In this document: positions 25,704 to 33,982 of the stretch, piece after piece | How positions within the stretch are numbered: position 1 is the stretch's first letter | Layout: each line of letters begins with the position of its first letter | Assembly (NCBI GenBank): GCA_018821435.1 | Contig: JAHJME010000037.1 | Span: 236,296 to 300,295, forward strand | DNA: 64,000 nt | Origin: Alphaproteobacteria bacterium | GTDB lineage: Bacteria > Pseudomonadota > Alphaproteobacteria > Caulobacterales > Caulobacteraceae | Direction of reading: 5' to 3' | Notes under the pieces: generated by a model | The model's database searches: none | Seen by the model: the letters and a program-made list of their open reading frames with translations, nothing else | Told to the model about the DNA's origin: nothing | Program-made: the position numbers and the translations under genes

Positions 25704-26177
25704 ATGAGAACGGCTTTTGATTTCTCTCCCTTGTACGCGTCGATGATCGGCGTCGATCGCATGGCGGAGATGATCGACGCGTCGATGAAGAGCGGGGGTG
25801 ACCGCGCCTATCCGCCCTACGACATCGAGAAGACCGGCGACGACGCCTACCGCATCACGATCGCCACCGCCGGCTTCACCCCGAAAGAGTTGGAGATCAT
25901 CGCACAACCGAACCTGCTCGTGGTCGCGGGCCGCAAGGCGGAGCCGACCGATGGTCGGCAGTTTCTGCACCATGGCCTCGCCGGGCGGAACTTCGAGCAC
26001 CAGTTCGAACTGGCCGACTATGTGGTGGTGCGCGCCGCGGACTACGCCCACGGCCTGCTGTCCATCGATCTCGCCCGCGAAGTACCTGAGGCGCTGAAGC
26101 CTCGCCGGGTCGAGATCGCCACATGGGGCGGAGGGCGGCAGATCCAGGATGATCGCCGCGCACGTCGCGCGGCCTAG
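25704..26177 (+). CDS. Small heat-shock protein (Hsp20/IbpA family)
   Basis: 157 aa. The start MRTAFDFSPLYASMIGVDRM is like IbpA (MRN-DLSPLYRS-IGFDR). An alpha-crystallin domain spans about 35-135, with YPPYDIEKTGDDAYRITIATAGF; the usual AGRN-FE---LAD block is seen as GLAGRNFEHQFELADYV, and the GLLSIDL-REVPEALKPR end is typical. It holds unfolded proteins for refolding by DnaK/ClpB. The ATG at 25704 is preferred over 25698 because the SD ends at 25697. A ROSE-like leader precedes it. Confidence 0.95.
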   Translation: MRTAFDFSPLYASMIGVDRMAEMIDASMKSGGDRAYPPYDIEKTGDDAYRITIATAGFTPKELEIIAQPNLLVVAGRKAEPTDGRQFLHHGLAGRNFEHQFELADYVVVRAADYAHGLLSIDLAREVPEALKPRRVEIATWGGGRQIQDDRRARRAA

Positions 26178-26281
26178 GCGTGGACGCCCACCTGCGCGCG
26201 AGCCTGTGCCCGCCTTGCAGGTGAGGCGATTGGCGACCGTATCGGCGGAACACCTGGGCGCCGAAGGGTCGTCGCTGGGGA

Positions 26282-26310
26282 GGCGCCCGGCTCGGGGAGA
26301 GCCGGGCGCC
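26282..26310. terminator. Strong hairpin downstream of the sHsp gene
   Basis: Perfect 12-bp arms GGCGCCCGGCTC and GAGCCGGGCGCC with a GGGGA loop, 105 bp after the sHsp stop. There is no T-run, so termination is presumed from shape and position. The rest of the gap 26178-26597 shows no convincing gene. Confidence 0.6.
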
Positions 26311-26597
26311 CATTCCGCATCGGCGGCGCAACCATGGCATCGGACCCTGCGCATCAGGCCGCGTAGGGGGTGTGGCGCGACGACGTCACGACCCCGGTCT
26401 CGGGCGCGCGTCTCGCGGACATGCTCCTAGACCGCGCGAGGTCTACACCAGCCTGGTTCATTTTCGACGGCCTGCGCGGCGCGGGAATTTTCGGCCGGCT
26501 ACCCCTTGAAGCCGATCGCGCCGCCGCCAAATCTTGTCGCGCCTGCCGGAAATCCGGCTGGGGCGATGGGGAAAGGAACAGATCAGGAGATTGGCCC

Positions 26598-26900
26598 ATG
26601 CGTCTCGCGACGTCGGAACAGCTGATTGAGGTCCAAGGCCTCGGCGCCGCCCTGGAGCGATGGCTTCGGCCGGGTGTGGGCTTCAATCATCCAAGAGATG
26701 TGCTGAAGGACCCGCACCTCGACCTTTCGGAGAAACGCGCGGTCCTGTCCTCGTGGGCGTCGGACGCCTCGGCGGTGCAGGATGAACCCAAGCTTCGCTG
26801 GCTGCTGGGGACATCGGAACCTGTGCCGCTTGATGACATCCGCGAGGCTCTGGCCCGTCTCGACCGTTGGGAAAGCCTCGACGCCGGCGGACCGCACTAA
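26598..26900 (+). CDS. Conserved hypothetical protein
   Basis: 100 aa from the ATG at 26598, with AGGAGA seven bases upstream. It carries a pattern I associate with small uncharacterised alphaproteobacterial proteins: FNHPRDVLKDPHLDLSEKRAVLSSWASDASAVQDEPKLRWLLG, then a C-terminal DDIREALARLDRW helix. No enzyme motif. Function unknown. The in-frame extension back to 26370 has no such resemblance and is left out. Confidence 0.75.
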   Translation: MRLATSEQLIEVQGLGAALERWLRPGVGFNHPRDVLKDPHLDLSEKRAVLSSWASDASAVQDEPKLRWLLGTSEPVPLDDIREALARLDRWESLDAGGPH

Positions 26901-26910
26901 GCCAGCCTAG

Positions 26911-27267
26911 CTGACGGCGTGGGTTTCGGGCCGCCTGGTTCTGAGCCTGTCCGCGGCGGCGGAGGCCCACGAGGAGGGGTGCGGGTGCCGCGACTACGCA
27001 CACCTGGCCGTCACGCTGTGGCGGGCCATGAACATCCCGGCGCGCTCTTGCAACGGCTACCTTGGCGACATCGGGGTGCCCCCGGTCGAGGCTCCGATGG
27101 ACTTCTCCGCCTGGTTCGAGGCGTACCTGGAACGCGGCTGGCACACCTTCGATGTGCGGCACACCGCGAAAAAAGTCTGCGGAAATTTCTCAATAGAATC
27201 AGTCAAGTTAGGGAACGTCGGTGGTTGGCTCGGAGAAATTCGGCTCCAAGCCAAATTACCGCAATAA
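26911..27267 (+). pseudogene. Transglutaminase-like gene remnant
   Basis: A frame open from 26911 carries only the core of a transglutaminase-like protein: the catalytic Cys region GCRDYAHLAVTLWRAMNIPAR as GC(x)CRDYAH, then GYLGDIGVPPVEAPMDFSAWFEAYL and GWHTFDVRH. The usual N-terminal 150 residues and the sequence after the RH are absent. After about 27170 the frame runs into AT-rich, unrelated sequence. The position that is often His in HAWFE-type motifs reads Ser. A decayed fragment, not a working enzyme. Confidence 0.78.
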
Positions 27268-27329
27268 AAGCAATGTGTTATAATCGACTCTCACCGTAGA
27301 GTACCAATGATTCCGAGCGTCGGGATCGC
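27165..27329. other. AT-rich junction segment
   Basis: About 165 bp, visibly poorer in GC than anything nearby, starting where the transglutaminase remnant loses similarity and ending at the serine-hydrolase stop. It holds an isolated TATAAT at 27279-27284. No ORF of note. It may be the scar of an insertion or deletion at the edge of the catabolic cluster. Confidence 0.5.
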
Positions 27330-28439
27330 CTAAGCATCCAGGGTCGGAGACAAGGCGCTCCAGGCGTCCTGCGCCGAGAGTTGCTCCGCGCCGAACCCCA
27401 TCGTGGCGATGACCATGTCCTGGCCGGGGACGACGAAGCAGAACTGCCCGCGCGCGCCCGCCGCGAACACCATGTCCCGAGGCGCCGACGCCACACGGCC
27501 CGATCCATTGAGCCACCAGAGGTAGCCGTAGCTCGGGTTCAGCGCCGACGGGGTCAGGGCGCGGTCGATGTAGTCGGACGCGATGAGCTGCTCCCCGCCC
27601 CACCGCCCGCGGTTGAGGTAGAGTTGTCCCAGGCGCGCCATGTCGCGACACGACAGCAGGATCGAGCCGCCGATCCGGATATTGCCGGCCTTGTCCACGC
27701 CCTCGGGCTGATAGCGGAAGGTGTCGCAACCCAACGGCCGGACCAAGTGCTCCATCATGTAGCGCAGGCTGGTCATGCCGCTGGCCTTGGCCACGACGTT
27801 GGCCAGGTGATCGGCCGGCGCGCCGTCGTAATAGAAGGTCGATCCCGGGACGACGGAGACGCCGTAGCCCGGCGGCGAGCCGCGTTCTCCCTCGGCTTGC
27901 CAGGCATATTCGACGCCGGGGCCGGGCGGGGCGGGATCGTCCAGGCGGCGCGGGGTCTTCGAGCTGGGTTTGACGTTGAGCGTGCCGCCCGAGGTCATGG
28001 TCAGCAGATGCTCGATGGTGGTCTCCGGGCGCAGGCCGGACACCTTGGGGTCGTGGTATTTCGCGACGAGGTCGCTGGTCTTCAGCCGGCCCTCGGTGAC
28101 CGCGCGGCCGACCATGGCCGAGCCCCAGGACTTGCCCGACGAGAACGAGACGTTGGGCCAGTCCGGGCGGGCGAGGTGGTAGTCGTTCTTCCAGTAGGTC
28201 TCGAACACCAGCACGCCGTGGCGGATCACCACCAGCCCCTGGCGTTCGCCCTTGGCGGCGAGCAGATCGGCCGCGCCGCGCAGAGCGGGCGTGCTGAGGC
28301 CGTGGGCTTCAGGCGACGCCGTGCGCCATGGCCCACGCCCCGGGCCGGGAGCCATCGGAGCCTTCGCCGCGGCCAGGGTCGGGGCCAGGGCGCCCGCGAT
28401 CATGACGGTGCGGCGGCTGATCCGGTCGGGCCCGATCAA
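27330..28439 (-). CDS. Serine hydrolase, beta-lactamase (class C) fold
   Basis: 369 aa. A twin-arginine-like start (ISRRTVMIAGALAPTLAAAKA) predicts Tat export. The beta-lactamase/esterase fold is shown by the nucleophile SSGK (SxxK) in VSFSSGKSWGS, HLLTMTSGG, FYYDGAPADHLANVV in the Tyr-motif place, and a late AAGARGQFCFVVP in place of the HxG strand. Relatives hydrolyse esters or amides; substrate unknown. Its start overlaps the esterase stop as ATGA, so it is the second gene of an esterase/hydrolase operon. Confidence 0.88.
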   Translation of the reverse strand: MIGPDRISRRTVMIAGALAPTLAAAKAPMAPGPGRGPWRTASPEAHGLSTPALRGAADLLAAKGERQGLVVIRHGVLVFETYWKNDYHLARPDWPNVSFSSGKSWGSAMVGRAVTEGRLKTSDLVAKYHDPKVSGLRPETTIEHLLTMTSGGTLNVKPSSKTPRRLDDPAPPGPGVEYAWQAEGERGSPPGYGVSVVPGSTFYYDGAPADHLANVVAKASGMTSLRYMMEHLVRPLGCDTFRYQPEGVDKAGNIRIGGSILLSCRDMARLGQLYLNRGRWGGEQLIASDYIDRALTPSALNPSYGYLWWLNGSGRVASAPRDMVFAAGARGQFCFVVPGQDMVIATMGFGAEQLSAQDAWSALSPTLDA

Positions 28440-30034
28440 AGGTCGATCCGATGCAGGGTCCGGCCTTTCTGCTGGGTCTCATAGCGCGCCATGAACAGCC
28501 GTTCCTCGCGGAAGGGATCGTCGACGGCGGTCGGTGGCGCGTCGAACATCATGGTGGCGCGCCGGGTCAGATCGTACGGCCGCCAGGTCGGAATGGCCGG
28601 ATTGTTCGGGTCCCCCCGCCGGGCGAAGGCGATCCAGCTTTCCGACATCGCCTTGACCATGGCCCGCGTCGCCTCGGTCTCCGGCCCCACCATGCTGACG
28701 CCGCGCTCGCTGCCGGCGGTGTCGAAGACGAAGGGCAGGTCGAGCGAATGCTGGCTGATCCGGCGGCCGCCTTCGACGGGCGAGCGCCACATCAGGCGAT
28801 AGACGTAGGTCGGCGCGGCTTTGGCCTTGGCGCGCTGCTCGGCCATGATCGTCTGGTCGCGGCCATAGCCGCGGGCCGAGCTGATGGTGAAGAACGTCTC
28901 CGACGGACTGGCCTGCGGTCGCGACTTGCGGAAGGTGGCGACAGCCGCCGGAATGTCGGCCTCGGGGATGAAGGTCTTCAGGCGCAAGACCATGCCGGCC
29001 TCGTCCAGGTCGAAGATCCCCGGCTCGCGGCCCAACTGGTTGGTCAGCTCGGTGCGGTTCATGCCCATCATCATCGGCAGATGGTTCGAGATCGCCGGGG
29101 CCCGGGGGAGGAACGGGTGGGCCTGGAAGCTCAGGCCGTCGAGCACGGGGGAGAAGCGATAGTTGTTGGTGGTGCTGACCTGGCGCGCCGCGGCCGTCAG
29201 CGCGTCCATCGGCACGGCCTGCAGCCGGCGGATATCGCCCTTGGGCAGGTCCAGCGTCTTCAGCAGCGCCGTGGTCAGGGCATCGGCCTGCTCCGGCGTT
29301 TGGATCATCAAGTGCGAGCCGCTCTGCACCACCCCCTTGTGGAACAGGCCCTTGGCGTCCTGACCCGCGTAACAGAGGCTGACCTTCCGGCCGCCGCCCG
29401 ACTGGCCGAAGATCATGACGTTGCCGGGATCGCCGCCGAACGCGGCGATGTTCTCGCGCACCCAGGTCATCGCCGCGACCAGGTCCAGGTAGCCCACGTT
29501 GCCGGAGCGGGCGAACCGCTCGCCATAGGTCGAGTCCAGATGGCAGTGTCCGAAGACGTTCAGGCGGTGGTTGATGGTGGCGACCACCACGTCGCCCCGC
29601 CGCGCCAGCCGGGCGCCTTCGTACAGGCCGTGGGATCCGGACCCGGCCTCGAAGCCCCCGCCGTGGAACCACAGCATCACGGGCCGCTTCGCGCCATCTA
29701 GGGCAGGCGTCCACACGTTGATCCGCAGGCAGTCCTCGCTCATCGGCCCCGGGTCGGCCAGCGAGCTGCGCACCTGCGGCCCCTGGGCGCCGTAGGCGAA
29801 GGCGTCCCGCACGCCCGCCCAGCGCTCGGGCGGGCGAGGGGGCAGGAAGCGGTTCTCGCCCCCGGTCGTCGCGCCATAGTTCAAGCCCTTGAACACCTGG
29901 ACGCCATCGACGACGCGGCCGCGAACCCGACCTTGCGCGGTTTCCACCAGCGGCTCCGTCTGGGCGAAAGCGCGGTTCGCCGCCATCGTTCCCAGCAGGC
30001 CAGCGCCCACCATCAGTACGCCGCGACGATTCAT
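28436..30034 (-). CDS. Type-B carboxylesterase, Tat-exported (copy 1)
   Basis: 532 aa. The signal (NRRGVLMVGAGLLGTMAANRAFA) is twin-arginine-like. Alpha/beta-hydrolase features: oxyanion-hole HGGGF, nucleophile elbow GQSGGG instead of the common GESAG, and QHSLDLPFVFD at the place of the catalytic His. EDCLRINVWTPAL is the usual carboxylesterase-B signature with Cys. It should hydrolyse carboxylic esters in the periplasm. GGAGGTGAGGGA lies just before the ATG. Divergent from IclR 1 with a palindromic operator between. Two related copies lie at 40-43 kb. Confidence 0.93.
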   Translation of the reverse strand: MNRRGVLMVGAGLLGTMAANRAFAQTEPLVETAQGRVRGRVVDGVQVFKGLNYGATTGGENRFLPPRPPERWAGVRDAFAYGAQGPQVRSSLADPGPMSEDCLRINVWTPALDGAKRPVMLWFHGGGFEAGSGSHGLYEGARLARRGDVVVATINHRLNVFGHCHLDSTYGERFARSGNVGYLDLVAAMTWVRENIAAFGGDPGNVMIFGQSGGGRKVSLCYAGQDAKGLFHKGVVQSGSHLMIQTPEQADALTTALLKTLDLPKGDIRRLQAVPMDALTAAARQVSTTNNYRFSPVLDGLSFQAHPFLPRAPAISNHLPMMMGMNRTELTNQLGREPGIFDLDEAGMVLRLKTFIPEADIPAAVATFRKSRPQASPSETFFTISSARGYGRDQTIMAEQRAKAKAAPTYVYRLMWRSPVEGGRRISQHSLDLPFVFDTAGSERGVSMVGPETEATRAMVKAMSESWIAFARRGDPNNPAIPTWRPYDLTRRATMMFDAPPTAVDDPFREERLFMARYETQQKGRTLHRIDL

Positions 30035-30051
30035 TCCCTCACCTCCCCATT

Positions 30052-30078
30052 GTTCCGTGTAACGGAACGTTATTCCGT
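30052..30078. promoter_or_regulatory. Palindromic operator between esterase 1 and IclR 1
   Basis: GTTC-N9-GAAC spans 30052-30068, with inner perfect arms TTCCGT-GTA-ACGGAA. A second TTCCGT at 30073-30078 makes another palindrome with the same ACGGAA. The site is 18 bp before the esterase start. TTCCG/CGGAA palindromes are known for IclR-family regulators, and the regulator gene is adjacent, so it is a strong candidate site. Confidence 0.75.
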
Positions 30079-30180
30079 TTATAGTCCAAGAACGACGCGG
30101 CCCTTGTCAACGGCCCGCTGTCAATTGCCCGTCACGGCCGCGCCGCCTAGGTTGCTGTGGGACGGATCAGGGAGCCAGGA

Positions 30181-30915
30181 TTGGATCGAGCGGTATTCAG
30201 GGCGTTCCAGATCCTGGAGGCGGTGTCGCGCGCCCGGGACCCGGTTCGCCTCTCCTCGATCGCGGCGGACCTGGATCTCCAGAAAAGCACGGTGCACCGC
30301 ATCCTGCAGACGCTGGGGACGATGGGCTATGTGAGCCAGGAAGCCGAGACGGGCCGATACCGCGCGACACTGAAGACCTGGGAGCTCGGGTCGGGCGTCC
30401 TCAGCGAGCATCCGGTCAAACGCGCGGCCGCGCCCTTCCTGGAAGAGCTCCACCGTCTTACCGGCGAGACCGTGAGCGTCATGGTGATGGCCGGCGACGA
30501 CGTGCTCTACCTCGACAAGATCATCTCGCCGCGCCCTGTGCGCTTCACCACGCGGGCCGGCAGTCGGGTGGCCGCCCCGTTGACCGCCGGCGGCCAGGCG
30601 ATGCTGGCGCTCGAGCCGGACGCGCGCGCGATCCTCGAGCGGATCGCCGAGCGTCTGCGCGGCGAGCGGGAGCTGGATGTGGAACTGCTCCTCACGGCGC
30701 TCGAAGCCGTTCGGGCGCGCGGCTACGCCACGTCACGCAACAATCCGGCGGTCGTCAGCATCGGCGGCGCGATCCTGGGACAGGATGGCCGCGCGGCCGG
30801 CGCGCTGTCGGTCTCGGCCCCCACCGAGCGCACCGACGCCGACAAGCAGACCCTGATCATCGAATCGGTGCGGGTCACCTGCACCCGCATGGCCGAGACC
30901 CTGGGCCGCCTCTGA
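30181..30915 (+). CDS. IclR-family transcriptional regulator 1
   Basis: 244 aa from the TTG at 30181, chosen because AGGGAG lies six bases upstream; a GTG at 30157 would add eight residues but has no SD. N-terminal winged helix (FQILEAVSRARDPVRLSSIAADLDLQKSTVHRILQTLGTMGYV), then the IclR effector domain (about 85-240) with AAPLTAGGQAMLAL and GGAILGQDGRAAGALSVSAP. It most likely controls the divergent esterase operon and, through a matching site, the receptor gene that follows it. Confidence 0.92.
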   Translation: MDRAVFRAFQILEAVSRARDPVRLSSIAADLDLQKSTVHRILQTLGTMGYVSQEAETGRYRATLKTWELGSGVLSEHPVKRAAAPFLEELHRLTGETVSVMVMAGDDVLYLDKIISPRPVRFTTRAGSRVAAPLTAGGQAMLALEPDARAILERIAERLRGERELDVELLLTALEAVRARGYATSRNNPAVVSIGGAILGQDGRAAGALSVSAPTERTDADKQTLIIESVRVTCTRMAETLGRL

Positions 30916-30977
30916 CCTCCCCACGTCGCTGATGTGATCGCGATTTCCGCAGCGTGGAAGGCTGTGCGTTTCGTCAG

Positions 30978-31004
30978 TTGACACGGTGTTCCGTGCTGTA
31001 GAAC
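30978..31004 (+). promoter_or_regulatory. Promoter and operator of the first TonB-receptor gene
   Basis: TTGACA at 30978-30983 is a good -35. Overlapping the promoter, GTTC-N9-GAAC at 30988-31004 repeats the 17-bp layout at 30052-30068, with GTTCCGTG identical in both. The -10 is unclear (TAGAAC at 30999, spacing 15). Binding here would block polymerase. Confidence 0.68.
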
Positions 31005-31055
31005 CCTAGTAGGCATAACGTGCCGCCTGACGGCACAAGCCAAAGGGGGACGGAA

Positions 31056-33980
31056 ATGCGGGCTTGGATCATGGGCGGAGCGTCGGTTGTGGCCTTGCTG
31101 GCCGGAACCGCATCGGCGCAGGACGCCGTGACGGAAACGGCTGACGTGCAGGAGGTCGTGGTCACCGGCTCGCGCATCGCGCGGACCGACTACGTGGCGG
31201 AGAGCCCGATCGTCACGGTGGGCGCGGCGGCGGTCGAGGCCCGCGGACCGGCGACGCTGGAGAGCACGTTCAACCAGATGCCGCAGTTCGCGGCCAGCAA
31301 CGCCAACAGCGGATCCAGCCCGGCGCGTCAGGGCCGCAACAACGCCAATCTTCGCGGCCTGGGCATCCAGCGCACCCTGGTCCTGCTGGACGGCCGCCGC
31401 ATGCAGCCGTCGGACGCCCTGGGCGCCATCGACCTGAATTCCATCACCCCGGCGCTGATCGAGAACGTCGAGGTGATCACCGGCGGCGCCTCGGCGGTCT
31501 ACGGCTCGGACGCCATCGCCGGCGTCGTGAACTTCAAACTCAAGAAGAACTTCTCCGGCGTGGAACTCGACGCCCAGTACGGCGTGACGGACCGCAACGA
31601 CGCCGGCGCGGTCTCGATATCGGCCACGATCGGCGGCAATTTCGACGAAGGTCGTGGCAACATGGTGGCCTCGGTCACCTACTACGATCGCAACCCGACC
31701 TTCCGCGCCAGCCGACCGTTCTTCGAGCGCTCGGGGATCGCCAGCGCGCTGCAGGGCGGCGCCATCGTGTCGAACGCGTCGAACCTGCCGACCCAGGCGG
31801 CGCTGAACGGCGTATTCTCGCGCTATGGCTCGACCAGTCCGGCGGCCCGCAACGCGTCGTTCGGCGTCAATGCGGACGGCACGATCTTCACCACCGCGGC
31901 GCCGATCCTGAACCTGCGCTACCCCGAGGGCGAGCCCTACATCACCGAGGAGGGCCGGGTCGGCTTCCCGCTGGGCAACACCCTGCCGCTGCAGACCCCG
32001 ATCGAGCGCTACACCGCCTTCGTGCGCGGCTCCTACGATCTGACCGAGAACGTGGAGGCCTATCTCCAGTTCAACTACATGACCTATGACTCGGCCTACA
32101 GCCGCCCCGGCTGGTCCGCCGGCTCGACCGCGCCGCTGGCGCTGATCCCGATCACCAACCCCTTCATCCCGGCCGACCTGCGCCCGATCCTGGCGTCGCG
32201 GCCCAATCCCGGCGCGCCGGTCAACTTCACCTTTAGCACCAGCCGCATCGGGCGCACGGCCTATCAGTTCAACTACGACCTGATGGAGTCGCTGGTCGGG
32301 CTGAAGGGCAAGGCGCCCATCCTCGACTGGACCTGGGACGTCTACGGCTCATACGGCCAGACCGACGCCAGCGAGACCACGTCGGGCTGGGTCAACGTCC
32401 AGGCCTTCAACACCCTGGTCAACGCCGCGGACGGCGGCGCCTCGATCTGCCCCGGCGGGTTCAACCCTTTCCTGGCGCAGTCGCTGGAGACCACGCCCGG
32501 CCAGGAGGCCTGCTTCAACTATCTGAACCGGACGCTGCACGAGGACACCAAGTTCACCCAGCAGATCGTCGAAGGTTCGCTGCAGGGCGGCCTGTTCGAC
32601 CTGCCGGCCGGCCGGGCCCGGTTCGCGGTGGGCGCCAGCTATCGCCGCGCGACCTACGACTACGCCCCGCCGGACGCCCGCGTGCGCAGCGAGGTCTGGC
32701 CGGTCCAGGCCACCGGTCCGTCGGACGGCTCGTACAACGTGAAGGAGGTCTTCGCCGAGTTGTACCTGCCGCTGCTGCGCGACCTGATGCTGGTCGACGA
32801 GCTGAACGTGGACGTCGCCTACCGTCGCTCCGACTACAACCTCGTGGGCGCGGTCGACACCTACAAGGCCAGCGTCGACTGGGCGATCGCCCAGGGCTTC
32901 CGCTTCCGCGGCGGCTACCAGCGCGCGATCCGGGCGCCCAGCCTGGGCGAACTGTACGCGCCGCCCGAGCGGTCGTCGGCCGCCCTCGGCTCCACGGTCA
33001 GCGGGGCGGGCGATCCCTGCGACGTCGGCGGCCGACTGCGAAACCCGGCGCTCAACCCGAATGCGGCGCGGGTGCGGGCGCTCTGCATCGCCCAGGGCGT
33101 GTCGCCGTCGATCATCGACATCTACCGCTTCGCCGGCAGTTCGGTGAGCGGCGTGGCGTCGGGCAACCTGGACCTGAAGGAGGAGACCGCCGACACCTGG
33201 ACCGCCGGTCTGGTGTGGCAGAGCCGTTTCGAACAGCCCCTGCTGCGGCGCCTGTCGGCCTCGCTGGATTTCTACGACATCAAGGTGAAGGACGCGATCG
33301 GGGTGATCACCTCCAGCGTCGGTCTGACCCGTTGCTTCAACGCCGACGGCCAGTCCAACGCCAACTACGATCCGACCAACTACTTCTGCCAACTCACCAC
33401 CCGCAACACGAACGGCGGGATCGAGACCCAGGTCCAGCCGACCCTCAACCTAGCCGCCTATGAGGTCTCGGGGCTCGACTTCCAGACCGACTGGGGCTTC
33501 GACCTGGAGGATGCGGGGCTGGGCGACCGGGGCGGCCTGACCTTCAATCTCGTGGTGTCGCGCCTGCTGCACTACAAGATCCAGAACCTGGAAGGCGCGC
33601 CGTTCCTCGACTACGCCGGCACCATCGGTAACGCGCAGATCGATGCGGGCGCCATCGGCTTCCCGGACTGGAAGGTCGCCGCCAGCGCGACCTACGCCTA
33701 CGGCCCGGCGACCGCGACCCTGAGCTACCGCTGGTACGACTCCATGACCCACGCCTCGGACGTCGGCATCGCCAACGGCACGCAGCCGGGGGTGAAGGAT
33801 CGCCAGTACGTCGATCTCACCGGCAGCTGGCGCCTCGACAAGAAGACCATCTTCCGGGCGGGCGTGCTGAACCTGTTCGACGTCGCGCCGCCGGTCTGGA
33901 CGGGGGCAGGGGCCACGGACCTGGGCCTCTACGACCTGCTGCAGCGGCGCTACTTCGTCGGCGTGAAGCGGAGCTTCTGA
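31056..33980 (+). CDS. TonB-dependent outer-membrane receptor 1
   Basis: 974 aa from the ATG at 31056 behind GGGGGA. Signal peptide MRAWIMGGASVVALLAGTASAQ, then a TonB-box-like VQEVVVTGSRI. The plug has NLRGLGIQRTLVLLDGRRM and VEVITGGASAVYGSDAIAGVVNFKLKK. The rest is a large beta-barrel ending in Phe. Members import large or scarce compounds with TonB energy. It is 973/974 aa matched with receptor 2 and similar throughout. Followed two bases later by the MmgE/PrpD gene. Substrate unknown; neighbours suggest an ester-containing molecule. Confidence 0.95.
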   Translation: MRAWIMGGASVVALLAGTASAQDAVTETADVQEVVVTGSRIARTDYVAESPIVTVGAAAVEARGPATLESTFNQMPQFAASNANSGSSPARQGRNNANLRGLGIQRTLVLLDGRRMQPSDALGAIDLNSITPALIENVEVITGGASAVYGSDAIAGVVNFKLKKNFSGVELDAQYGVTDRNDAGAVSISATIGGNFDEGRGNMVASVTYYDRNPTFRASRPFFERSGIASALQGGAIVSNASNLPTQAALNGVFSRYGSTSPAARNASFGVNADGTIFTTAAPILNLRYPEGEPYITEEGRVGFPLGNTLPLQTPIERYTAFVRGSYDLTENVEAYLQFNYMTYDSAYSRPGWSAGSTAPLALIPITNPFIPADLRPILASRPNPGAPVNFTFSTSRIGRTAYQFNYDLMESLVGLKGKAPILDWTWDVYGSYGQTDASETTSGWVNVQAFNTLVNAADGGASICPGGFNPFLAQSLETTPGQEACFNYLNRTLHEDTKFTQQIVEGSLQGGLFDLPAGRARFAVGASYRRATYDYAPPDARVRSEVWPVQATGPSDGSYNVKEVFAELYLPLLRDLMLVDELNVDVAYRRSDYNLVGAVDTYKASVDWAIAQGFRFRGGYQRAIRAPSLGELYAPPERSSAALGSTVSGAGDPCDVGGRLRNPALNPNAARVRALCIAQGVSPSIIDIYRFAGSSVSGVASGNLDLKEETADTWTAGLVWQSRFEQPLLRRLSASLDFYDIKVKDAIGVITSSVGLTRCFNADGQSNANYDPTNYFCQLTTRNTNGGIETQVQPTLNLAAYEVSGLDFQTDWGFDLEDAGLGDRGGLTFNLVVSRLLHYKIQNLEGAPFLDYAGTIGNAQIDAGAIGFPDWKVAASATYAYGPATATLSYRWYDSMTHASDVGIANGTQPGVKDRQYVDLTGSWRLDKKTIFRAGVLNLFDVAPPVWTGAGATDLGLYDLLQRRYFVGVKRSF

Positions 33981-33982
33981 AT

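Noticed and set aside
27330..28439. Serine hydrolase as an antibiotic-resistance beta-lactamase
   Set aside because: The Tyr-x-Asn and KTG-type boxes are not canonical and the gene is in an esterase operon; an esterase-like role fits better.
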